This document shows positions 1 through 5,856 of a DNA stretch of 11,011 nt, one piece after another; within the stretch, counting starts at the first letter, position 1, and every line of letters begins with the position of its first letter. The notes beneath the pieces are model-generated. The model was not told the origin of the DNA. It saw only the letters and a list, made by a program, of their open reading frames with translations, and ran no database searches. Origin of the DNA: UBA4408 sp002389785 (lineage in GTDB: Bacteria; Bacteroidota; Bacteroidia; UBA4408); NCBI GenBank assembly GCA_035438985.1, contig DAORJK010000039.1:1-11011 (forward strand), read 5' to 3'. The position numbers were made by a program, and so were the translations under genes.

Positions 1-122
1 CAAAACTTGCCTAGTTGAAACGAAACCTCATTTTATTATTTTCCTTATCTATCACACGTTCTGGTTATTAATTAGTATGTTTTAAGCTTTTCGTTGCTAT
101 TGCAACAAACAACCTAACGAAC

Positions 123-147
123 TTAGCATAATTTATAACTAGGCTGA
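123..147. repeat. Decayed REP-like palindrome
   Basis: The 25 nt can be aligned without gaps to the palindromes at 3068-3092 and 7676-7700. The right arm (aactaggctga) is identical to the right arm of the copies at 5570-5580 and 7690-7700, but the left arm has drifted so the stem is imperfect. The AT-rich sequence that follows also resembles the sequence after those copies, so this is probably an old member of the same family. Confidence 0.55.
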
Positions 148-275
148 AATATTTTACTATAAAGTTTTATATTGATGCTGATATAAGTTAATAAAAAAGC
201 ATATCGGTAAACTATACATAGTGTTGGGAAAGATCAACTTTCTTTTTGCTTTCTGAGAGTCTTGTAAGTGAAAAG

Positions 276-307
276 GAATTGAATCTCAATTTCGATTAAT
301 TCAATTC
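276..307. promoter_or_regulatory. 9-bp inverted repeat upstream of the Ntn hydrolase gene
   Basis: The arms gaattgaat (276-284) and attcaattc (299-307) are perfect reverse complements separated by 14 nt. The site ends about 68 nt before the ATG at 376. It could be a regulator binding site or a weak hairpin; AT-rich sequence also makes such repeats by chance, so the assignment is tentative. Confidence 0.25.
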
Positions 308-364
308 GGTTATTCGAGTTTGAATTTTAGTAAAAAAAATGTTAATATTGTGTGTAATCACATA

Positions 365-372
365 GAACTTTG
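365..372 (+). promoter_or_regulatory. Possible -7 box next to the Ntn hydrolase start
   Basis: GAACTTTG differs by one base from the Bacteroidota -7 consensus TAnnTTTG and ends 3 nt before the ATG at 376. Stronger examples in the same position precede lpxD and the 721-residue T9SS protein. I see no well-spaced -33 TTG, so this is a weak call. Confidence 0.25.
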
Positions 373-375
373 ATT

Positions 376-1365
376 ATGACATTTATTGCGAGTGTAGTTG
401 CCAAGAATGGATTAGCTGTCGTTGCAGATTCTTTAGTTTCTTCATTTGAATATGGAATATCTTTAAAAAAATGGAATGATTTTATAAAGGATAAAAAATC
501 CACTATTGCAAAAGATGCTGACTTTAAATTAACTGAGGAAGAAATTAATAAACTCTTTATTTCAAAACCAGCACATACTAAAGATTATGAAGATAAGCTC
601 TTTCAATATGACAAATATACTGCAATTACAACAGCAGGAGCCGCAGCTATTAATAATAAAAGAATAGCTGACATAATAGTGGAGATAAAAAAAAAAACTC
701 AAAAAAATAAGGGGTATAACCATCAAAAAATTGAAACTAAAGTTTCAAATTTTTGCAATGCATTAGAAAATGAAATTAAAGAGCACATAGCGAAGCATAA
801 ATTCATTTCACAAACAACCTTTCTTATATCTAATTATAATAAGAGTAATAGAAAATCTTTTATTTTTAAGGTTACTGTTCAGTTAAACAATTCTGCTACA
901 TTGTTAAAACCAGACTGTAAATTAACAATTACAGACCCACAACTTCCTGTGGTTGTGTGTGATGGGCAGCCCAATGTTGCGCACAGAATATTATATGGTG
1001 GTGTGTTAGATATTTTAACAGCTCATTCAAAATTAATAGGTTCAACAAAAGATGAACTTATTAAATTAGGGATTAAAGAAAAGAAAGGGCTTCCAGAAAA
1101 CTTCTTTGCTGAACTAACAAAAAAGCAAACTCAAATAATATTAGAGATTCAGAAAGAAGAAGTCCAAATGAACAAGTTAAATAATCTCAGTTTACAACAA
1201 GCAGCTGACTTAGCTTTTTTACTTTTAAAAGTTGAACGGGATTTTCAAGCTTGCACTAAAAACATTCCAACAGTTGGAGGAGTGATTAAACTTGCAATAA
1301 TAGATGATGAAGGTTTTAAGTTCATTCTAGGCAATGGTGTAATAAAACCTACGCGTCATCTATAA
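376..1365 (+). CDS. Proteasome/HslV-like Ntn hydrolase (putative threonine peptidase)
   Basis: I start at ATG 376 rather than TTG 370 because this places a Thr directly after the initiator Met. Met-Thr is normally trimmed, which would leave Thr as the N-terminal nucleophile. Counting that Thr as 1, the pattern K9-N-G followed by A16-D17 matches the proteasome beta start, with Asp at the catalytic position 17. A Lys in the DKLF motif (residue 74 from Met) lies 14 residues before the Gly of TAGAAA (88), the K33-to-G47 spacing of beta5. Later segments also fit the fold: FLISNYN (149-155), VVCDGQPN (193-200), and a C-terminal helix (271-287) followed by PTVGGVIKLAII. About 40 extra residues sit between Asp17 and the Lys. 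The length of 329 exceeds typical HslV or beta subunits (~175-235). No HslU, ATPase or alpha subunit lies nearby. The superfamily is my inference from motifs; the substrate is unknown. An inactive paralogue remains possible. Confidence 0.62.
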   Translation: MTFIASVVAKNGLAVVADSLVSSFEYGISLKKWNDFIKDKKSTIAKDADFKLTEEEINKLFISKPAHTKDYEDKLFQYDKYTAITTAGAAAINNKRIADIIVEIKKKTQKNKGYNHQKIETKVSNFCNALENEIKEHIAKHKFISQTTFLISNYNKSNRKSFIFKVTVQLNNSATLLKPDCKLTITDPQLPVVVCDGQPNVAHRILYGGVLDILTAHSKLIGSTKDELIKLGIKEKKGLPENFFAELTKKQTQIILEIQKEEVQMNKLNNLSLQQAADLAFLLLKVERDFQACTKNIPTVGGVIKLAIIDDEGFKFILGNGVIKPTRHL

Positions 1366-1368
1366 ATA

Positions 1369-1575
1369 TTATTTTGAATTTGAAATTGTAAATCCCCTTC
1401 CTCCAGTTAATGCCTTCATTTGGTCAATGAAAATTTTTTGTTCACGTTCTGAGTTCTCTATCTCACGTGTAAAAATCTCAAATACAGAATGAGCAACTGC
1501 CGCTACAGATTTTTCTTCATCCAAGATAGCAACATTTCTTCCTTTTGATTGATTTGTGTTGTTTTTAGTTTTCAT
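1369..1575 (-). CDS. Small hypothetical protein (68 aa)
   Basis: I do not recognise a family. The N-terminal ~16 residues are polar and probably disordered (Lys, Asn, Gln, Ser). Residues ~18-55 look like one or two amphipathic helices rich in Glu and Lys. A Thr-Gly-Gly-Arg-Gly turn precedes a short polar tail. There is no signal peptide, membrane segment or Cys. The frame starts with ATG and its composition is protein-like, so I regard it as probably real. It converges with the Ntn hydrolase gene, the two stop codons being 3 nt apart, so the genes are not co-transcribed, though antisense interference at the 3' ends is possible. Upstream on its own strand a TAACTTTA sequence lies ~20 nt before the ATG and resembles a -7 box with one mismatch. 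No function can be given. Confidence 0.5.
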   Translation of the reverse strand: MKTKNNTNQSKGRNVAILDEEKSVAAVAHSVFEIFTREIENSEREQKIFIDQMKALTGGRGFTISNSK

Positions 1576-1959
1576 GTGACTTTAGGGAGGTGTAAAGTTA
1601 ATATTTTTTTGAATTCAAAATAAAATAATTAACACAATGAGTTGGTAATTCGGGATGTAAACATAAACAATAAATGAGAAAAATAGCTATTTTATCTTTA
1701 TAGATTGACCAGTGTAAAATTAAGTGACTTTTTTGTTAATTTTTGTGCCATTTAAATATTTAGTTAACATTGATTTGTGCATACATTTAATAAAATAAAG
1801 GTCACTAAAAAAACGGGAGGCATTTTACTTAATTTCAGAATAATTTAATAACATTCATACTTAAACTCAATTTTTAGCAAAATGTTGCGTATTTGTTGTT
1901 AAAATTTCAATAATAATAGAGTAGCAGTTTATTTAGTATGTATTAGGCATAAATTTCGA
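1576..1959. other. AT-rich intergenic region, no gene seen
   Basis: I find no convincing gene in this 384-bp stretch. It contains short inverted sequences: aaattaagt (1717-1725) against acttaattt (1827-1835), and agtgac (1723-1728) against gtcact (1801-1806). They may be the ends of a degraded insertion sequence or MITE, or chance matches in AT-rich DNA. Confidence 0.5.
1717..1835. repeat. Possible degraded MITE or IS remnant ends
   Basis: Two 9-bp arms (aaattaagt and its reverse complement) bound a 119-bp AT-rich segment without coding capacity. A second inverted pair, agtgac/gtcact, is nested and overlaps the outer arm by 3 bases. This resembles terminal repeats of a small non-autonomous element. 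No target-site duplication was found by eye, so support is weak. Confidence 0.2.
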
Positions 1960-2151
1960 TCAAATTTCATCTTCTTTCTTGTCATTTTCCTCTTTAATAA
2001 TTATCAAATTCTTATACTTTTCAAGTTGTGCACTTAAATAACCTTCAGACAATTTAGAAAATTCTTGTCTATAATTTCGTTCTATCTGAACAATTTTTTT
2101 ATTGCTAAGATTTTGCTCTCCTTGACGATGATTGGAATCAGTTTTTTTCAT
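1960..2151 (-). CDS. Small charged helical protein (63 aa), second gene of the GAF unit
   Basis: I do not recognise a family. The polar N-terminus (~1-17) is probably disordered. Residues ~18-60 are strongly helical and charged, with Gln-Ile-Glu-Arg-Asn, Glu-Phe-Ser-Lys-Leu and Leu-Glu-Lys-Tyr-Lys segments compatible with a coiled coil, and the C-terminus is acidic. There is no signal peptide or membrane helix. The ATG lies 3 nt after the TAG of the membrane-GAF gene on the same strand, so the two are almost certainly co-transcribed and translation is probably coupled. No Shine-Dalgarno sequence is present, as is usual in Bacteroidota. The tight coupling suggests that the protein works with, or on, the membrane-GAF protein; that is inference. 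Confidence 0.5.
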   Translation of the reverse strand: MKKTDSNHRQGEQNLSNKKIVQIERNYRQEFSKLSEGYLSAQLEKYKNLIIIKEENDKKEDEI

Positions 2152-2154
2152 GAC

Positions 2155-2892
2155 CTAAAATTTTAGATGTTTATCTACAAATGCACAATAGTATATAATT
2201 AGATTTTTCCATTGTTTTAATTCATTGTCATCAAATTGAATATCATCGTTGCTATCAACTGACAATACAGCAATAACATCATTATTGCTGTTAAAAATGG
2301 GAGCAGTTGAACAAAATTTAACATCATGAGTTTTGCTAACTTGATAATAGGTTAAATTGTATTTATCAGGTTGAACTTGACAATCAACAATAATTGCTTT
2401 TTCCTTGCAAGCTTTTCCAACTAAGCCTTGAGTTGTAGGTAAAACGTCGAAATGTAATGTTTTGGTATTTAAGGGGTCACTTATACCTTTAAATTCTTTC
2501 AATGTGAATGAAATTTTTTCGTTCCATTGCTTATTCCACCATGCTCTAAATCCTTTACAAGGCACAAAAAGCCTTGTGTTAAATGATTTGTTGTGCTTTT
2601 TCAAAGTTTCCTTTATTGACTTAAAATATGTTTCTTTATTGAATGCAAGTAATTCGTCATATTGTTTGGTTTTCAACTCAAGTTTATTCTTTTTGCTTGC
2701 AAGCTGAACAGGGGTGATTAGACTTGCCCATAAAAACCCAATGATAAAACAATAAAGCTGAGGTTCAGTAAAATCAACTTTTGCAATTAAATCATGTTTT
2801 TGCAAGAATATAAAAAAGCTATCAGTTTTTCCAATGTAAACTAAGAAGGCAGGTATAAGTGATAATCCAATTGTTTTCAGATATTCTTTCAT
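2155..2892 (-). CDS. Two-helix membrane protein with cytoplasmic GAF-like domain
   Basis: The 245-residue protein has two hydrophobic segments (~6-22 and ~45-63) separated by a ~22-residue loop. A Lys-rich, probably helical linker follows (~66-100), and then a C-terminal region (~101-240) that reads as a GAF domain. Its supporting features are TTQGLVGKAC (153-162), a variable loop, FCSTAPIF (193-200) and the strand VIAVLSVDS (206-214), the usual order of GAF motifs. GAF domains bind small molecules or mediate dimerisation. No output domain (kinase, GGDEF, phosphatase) is attached, so the protein may act as a sensor or through its membrane segments. It is the first gene of a two-gene unit with the 63-residue protein. 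TACACTTTA directly abuts the ATG and may be a degenerate -7 box. The GAF assignment is by eye; the biological role is unknown. Confidence 0.6.
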   Translation of the reverse strand: MKEYLKTIGLSLIPAFLVYIGKTDSFFIFLQKHDLIAKVDFTEPQLYCFIIGFLWASLITPVQLASKKNKLELKTKQYDELLAFNKETYFKSIKETLKKHNKSFNTRLFVPCKGFRAWWNKQWNEKISFTLKEFKGISDPLNTKTLHFDVLPTTQGLVGKACKEKAIIVDCQVQPDKYNLTYYQVSKTHDVKFCSTAPIFNSNNDVIAVLSVDSNDDIQFDDNELKQWKNLIIYYCAFVDKHLKF

Positions 2893-3002
2893 AAAGTGTA
2901 TTTAATTGGTGGTAAATCTACTCTTTGAATTTTATACAAACAATACGTAAAACTACGTGAATTTTATGAATTTACTTTAAGGTCTAAAAATCAAATTGAA
3001 TC

Positions 3003-3021
3003 TCCTCGTTTGCAACGAGGA
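3003..3021. repeat. REP-like palindrome, TTTGCAAC core
   Basis: Arms tcctcgtt (3003-3010) and aacgagga (3014-3021) are perfectly complementary around a TGC loop. The GTT-TGC-AAC core is shared with the neighbouring palindromes although the outer stem differs, which suggests that the core is conserved and the stem bases change in compensated pairs. Confidence 0.65.
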
Positions 3022-3032
3022 TGTTTTAAAAT

Positions 3033-3049
3033 TTGCGTTTGTAACGCAA
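3033..3049. repeat. REP-like palindrome, TTTGTAAC core
   Basis: Arms ttgcgtt (3033-3039) and aacgcaa (3043-3049) pair perfectly around a TGT loop. This is the second of three closely spaced members of the family, with a stem sequence different from the first. Confidence 0.6.
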
Positions 3050-3067
3050 TATAACAACTTCCAATAC

Positions 3068-3092
3068 TCAGCGTAGTTTGCAACTACGCTGA
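3068..3092. repeat. REP-like palindrome, 11-bp stem
   Basis: Arms tcagcgtagtt (3068-3078) and aactacgctga (3082-3092) are perfect complements around a TGC loop. The same palindrome recurs, perfect or decayed, at 5556-5580, 5693-5717, 7676-7700 and 123-147, making this the best-preserved example of the family in the window. Confidence 0.75.
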
Positions 3093-3136
3093 AAGATATT
3101 CCAACTATTATTTTCTTATGCTTCTAATTGTATAAT

Positions 3137-3164
3137 AAAAAAAGCGTAGCTTAATACTACGCTT
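3137..3164 (-). terminator. Rho-independent terminator of the 721-residue T9SS gene
   Basis: On the minus strand aagcgtag (3164-3157) and ctacgctt (3149-3142) form an 8-bp stem with a 7-nt loop. A run of seven T follows (3143-3137), overlapping the stem base. It lies 46 nt beyond the stop codon of the gene on that strand. The stem sequence resembles the REP-like palindromes, so the terminator may have been built from one. Confidence 0.65.
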
Positions 3165-3209
3165 ATTTTAAGAATAAATAATTTTCCTAATAATTAGTTT
3201 AAACTGTGA

Positions 3210-5375
3210 TTAGTTCTTAATCAACTTATACCTGCTAAAACCATCTAACTCTAAGAAATAAATTCCACTAGGAAGCTGCTTAACTTCAATGAAATTCTGT
3301 GTAGTAACTAAATTCTCAGTAAGTACAATCCTACCAAAACAATCATAGATACGAATGGAATGTGGTTTAGAAGTTTGCCCAAGATCAATGTAAATTTTAT
3401 CAGTAAAGGGATTAGGACCAACAAGAACAGTTTCATCAGATGAATTGGTATGAATTGAAGTTGGATTGCTGGTTGTAAAGGTTTCCTGGTTGCCGTATGC
3501 AGTACCGGTATTGTTGGTTGCAAAGGCTCTCAAGTAATAGGTAGTATTGGGCAACAAGCCAAAAAGGTTGCTGGTAAATAAACCGGTTCCACTGCCTCCC
3601 GAATTAATGTTATCGGCTAATGTGGGGTTGGGAGATGTGCCATAGCAAACTCCTCTTGAACTAACAGACGATCCTCCGGCACTTGATACATTTCCGCCGC
3701 AAACAGCAGTGGTGCTTGTTATGTTTGTTACCGCAATAGTCGAAATTGTTGCTAAAATTGGAGCAGTGGTAGTGAAAGTACGATTAACTCCATAAGCTGT
3801 GCCTGCTGCACTGGTTGCAAATGCTCTAACATGATAGGTTGTACCGGGTGTTAAATTCACTAAACTATTTGTAAATCCTCCTAGTCCTGAACCTCCGTTA
3901 ACTACTATATCAGCTGTGGTAGGATTAGTACTAGTTGAGTAGCAGATTCCTTTTGCTGTAACAGGAGCTGAACCGGCGCTAGTTACGTTACCGCCCGATT
4001 GAGCTGTAGTATCTGTAATCAAGATTACATTGTCGGTACTTACATTTGCTAATACTGAGCCAGAAGTTGTAAATGATATTTCCTGACCATAGGAAGTACC
4101 GGCAGAATTCGTTGCAAATGCGCGCAAGTAATATTTAGTTGTTGCATTTAATCCGGTGAGCGAAACTGAAAATGCACCTGTTCCATTACCTGCTGGTAAG
4201 GTAGTTCCGCTTATTGTAGGATTCGGTGAAGTTGAGTAACATAACCCGCGTGATGTTACCGCTGCAGAACCGGCATTACTAATATAACCGCCTGCATTAG
4301 CTGATGAAAATGTAATAGAATTTACCGAAGTGGTAATAAGAGAAGGTGATGAATTCTGTGAATTCCGAACAAAGGTAATCACTCTACAGCTAGTTTCTGT
4401 CCCACATAAGGTATCCTTATGAATATGCACTCTAAAACCGTTACCTGATGGAACAGAAAGTGCTAATGGAGATTTTCCCTTGCTAACAACTACATTGGAT
4501 GTAGTAGTAACAGTAATTATGTCGGTTGTAATACTTGAGCTAATGGTATAATTGCCGGCATAAAAACTAACGTATGAATATGTTCCTGTGTAAACACAAG
4601 AAGATACAGTATTTACTTGACCAACGTTCATAGAACCGTTTACGGTGTTGGATGGACTTTGGGTAGTACCCAAACAGCCACTTGGAGCTGTAGTAAAAGT
4701 TACCTGAGAACCATAACCGGTGCCCGCTAAATTTGTAGCATAAGCACGCAGATAATAAGTAGTATTAGGACTTAAGTTGGTAAGATTGCAAGTAAAATAG
4801 CCTCCTCCGGTACTAGTACCAACTTTTTTTGTATTCGCAATTGTTGGATTAGGGTTAATTGAATATGCAACTCCAAAAGTGCTAGGTGTGGATGAACCGT
4901 TATTTGTAATAAGTCCGCCGCTAGTTGCTGTAGTAGAGGTAATTTGTGTTACGCTTGGATAAGTATTAATAAAAGGAACAACTTGCCCTAAACTCACTGA
5001 AATAGCTCTGCATAAATTGTCATACGGACATAAAGCACTTGCATGTATGTAAATATGTACAGTGCTTACGGTATTGGTTTGAAATATATAGGGCTGATTG
5101 CCTGATCCAACTAAAAATCCATTATTATCAGTAACAGTTACATAATCGGTACTGATGCTTGAATTTACTTGGTAATAAACCCCTGCACTTGTGCCCATTT
5201 TAAAATATTGACCTGAATTTATGCAGGAACTAGTACCATTTGTAATTATAGTATTACTAAATACAGGTGCATTAAAAACCTGACTGCTATATAATGTACC
5301 ATTGGTACAGGCTGAAGTAAAATTAATACCTGTAAAACCGGTTAGGATAACTAAAAGTAACTTTTTCAAATTCAT
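3210..5375 (-). CDS. T9SS-secreted protein with Cys-rich and fibronectin-III-like modules
   Basis: The 721-residue protein starts with a signal peptide (Lys-rich 2-5, hydrophobic ~6-17, probable cleavage before or near Cys23). Then follow a Cys-rich beta domain (~22-131, Cys23, 51, 116, 122), a fibronectin-III-like repeat (~138-229), a second Cys-rich domain (~233-337, Cys234, 260, 324, 330) and three more fibronectin-III-like repeats (~344-437, ~440-536, ~540-635). The repeats share NTTYYLRAFATN and GTAYG motifs. The C-terminus (~648-721) is a type A T9SS sorting domain: VGPNPF, IRIYDCFGR, LPSGIYFLEL and a basic end KLIKN. In known cargo this domain is removed on export and the protein is anchored or released. 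A cell-surface or extracellular adhesion or binding role is plausible; no catalytic motif is visible. It is divergent from the propeller gene and has its own terminator. Confidence 0.8.
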   Translation of the reverse strand: MNLKKLLLVILTGFTGINFTSACTNGTLYSSQVFNAPVFSNTIITNGTSSCINSGQYFKMGTSAGVYYQVNSSISTDYVTVTDNNGFLVGSGNQPYIFQTNTVSTVHIYIHASALCPYDNLCRAISVSLGQVVPFINTYPSVTQITSTTATSGGLITNNGSSTPSTFGVAYSINPNPTIANTKKVGTSTGGGYFTCNLTNLSPNTTYYLRAYATNLAGTGYGSQVTFTTAPSGCLGTTQSPSNTVNGSMNVGQVNTVSSCVYTGTYSYVSFYAGNYTISSSITTDIITVTTTSNVVVSKGKSPLALSVPSGNGFRVHIHKDTLCGTETSCRVITFVRNSQNSSPSLITTSVNSITFSSANAGGYISNAGSAAVTSRGLCYSTSPNPTISGTTLPAGNGTGAFSVSLTGLNATTKYYLRAFATNSAGTSYGQEISFTTSGSVLANVSTDNVILITDTTAQSGGNVTSAGSAPVTAKGICYSTSTNPTTADIVVNGGSGLGGFTNSLVNLTPGTTYHVRAFATSAAGTAYGVNRTFTTTAPILATISTIAVTNITSTTAVCGGNVSSAGGSSVSSRGVCYGTSPNPTLADNINSGGSGTGLFTSNLFGLLPNTTYYLRAFATNNTGTAYGNQETFTTSNPTSIHTNSSDETVLVGPNPFTDKIYIDLGQTSKPHSIRIYDCFGRIVLTENLVTTQNFIEVKQLPSGIYFLELDGFSRYKLIKN

Positions 5376-5385
5376 TTTTTTTATG

Positions 5386-5393
5386 CAAAATTA
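5386..5393 (-). promoter_or_regulatory. Bacteroidota -7 box of the 721-residue T9SS gene
   Basis: On the minus strand the sequence reads TAATTTTG, an exact match to TAnnTTTG, ending 10 nt before the ATG. A TTA, one base off the -33 TTG, sits 21 nt further upstream. Transcription would start only a few bases before the start codon, giving an almost leaderless, A-rich 5' end. Confidence 0.4.
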
Positions 5394-5467
5394 AATGGGA
5401 GATCAATTTTAAACTAACCGTTAAATAAGTTTTTGTGCAGTTAATTTGGATGGAATTCAAATAACTA

Positions 5468-5604
5468 CTACTCGCGCGAATCTTCAGATTCGTGTGTTTT
5501 AATCAATAAAATTTCGAAGCTATTTACTACATCTGAAATATTTTTCACCCACAACTCAGCGCAGTTTGTAACTAGGCTGAATTATTTTTAGACTAATAGA
5601 TATC
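5468..5604. repeat. ~135-bp repeat, copy 1
   Basis: The unit consists of hairpin A (cgaatct at 5477-5483 and agattcg at 5486-5492, extendable outward with G-T pairs to 5473-5496), a conserved AT-rich middle, hairpin B (5556-5580, with two mismatched pairs in this copy) and a tail ending gactaatagatat. Copy 2 follows directly at 5605. Confidence 0.8.
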
Positions 5605-5730
5605 CTACTCGTGCGAATCTTCAGATTCGTGTGTTTTAATCAGTAAAATTTCGAAACCATTTACTACATCTGAAATATTTTTCACCCTCAACTCAGTGTA
5701 GTTTGTAACTACGCTGAATTATTTTTAAAC
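5605..5730. repeat. ~135-bp repeat, copy 2
   Basis: Same order as copy 1: hairpin A (5614-5629) and hairpin B (5693-5717), the latter nearly perfect with one T-G pair. The tail is 11 bp shorter than in copy 1 because most of the gactaatagatat segment is absent. Confidence 0.8.
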
Positions 5731-5797
5731 TTACTCGCGCGAATCTTCAGATTCGTGTGTTTTAATCAGTAAAATTTCGAACACATCTACTACACCC
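5731..5797. repeat. ~135-bp repeat, truncated copy 3
   Basis: Hairpin A (5740-5755) and the following AT-rich segment are present up to tactacaccc. The half containing hairpin B is missing. Unrelated, more GC-rich sequence follows and leads into the propeller gene. Confidence 0.75.
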
Positions 5798-5856
5798 AAC
5801 TTGACGCGAATGGCAAGATGCGAGCGAGGGCGGGTTAAACTTATTTAGATTAAGCC

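Larger units (their letters stand above)
1..375. other. AT-rich leader region without a gene
   Basis: I see no convincing gene here. It contains a decayed copy of the REP-like palindrome found elsewhere in the window (123-147), a small inverted repeat (gttgc at 93-97, gcaac at 102-106), and a 9-bp inverted repeat at 276-307. The end of the region forms the 5' flank of the Ntn hydrolase gene. Confidence 0.6.
2893..3209. other. Intergenic region with REP-like palindromes
   Basis: This 317-bp stretch has no gene that I can support. It contains three palindromes with the same loop logic (3003-3021, 3033-3049, 3068-3092) and a terminator-like hairpin (3137-3164) belonging to the 721-residue T9SS gene. 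Confidence 0.65.
5376..5856. other. Intergenic repeat array between divergent T9SS genes
   Basis: This 481-bp region has no gene. It holds the promoter side of the 721-residue protein, three tandem copies of a ~135-bp repeat (5468-5797), and a short GC-rich segment (about 5801-5835) just before the propeller gene. Confidence 0.7.

Noticed and set aside
370..375. TTG start of the Ntn hydrolase gene
   Set aside because: It would add two residues ahead of Met-Thr and block exposure of the presumed N-terminal nucleophile, and the TTG is part of a -7-like box.
1369..1575. Pup-like tag for the neighbouring proteasome-like protein
   Set aside because: Only size and charge are similar; the C-terminus does not end in Gly-Gly-Gln/Glu, the gene is convergent, and no ligase is nearby.
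2462..2707. Plus-strand open frame of 81 codons
   Set aside because: It lies entirely antisense to the membrane-GAF gene, which has a coherent domain structure.
3308..3523. Minus-strand open frame of 71 codons
   Set aside because: It overlaps the T9SS sorting-domain part of the 721-residue gene in another frame, and its hydrophobic sequence has no support of its own.
5304..5375. Lipoprotein signal peptide on the 721-residue protein (Cys23)
   Set aside because: The residues before the Cys (Thr-Ser-Ala) are not a good lipobox, Cys23 fits the conserved disulphide pattern of the domain, and T9SS cargo normally uses signal peptidase I.
5468..5797. CRISPR array
   Set aside because: The repeated units are ~130 bp, each made of the same two hairpins without unique spacers, and no cas gene is present.
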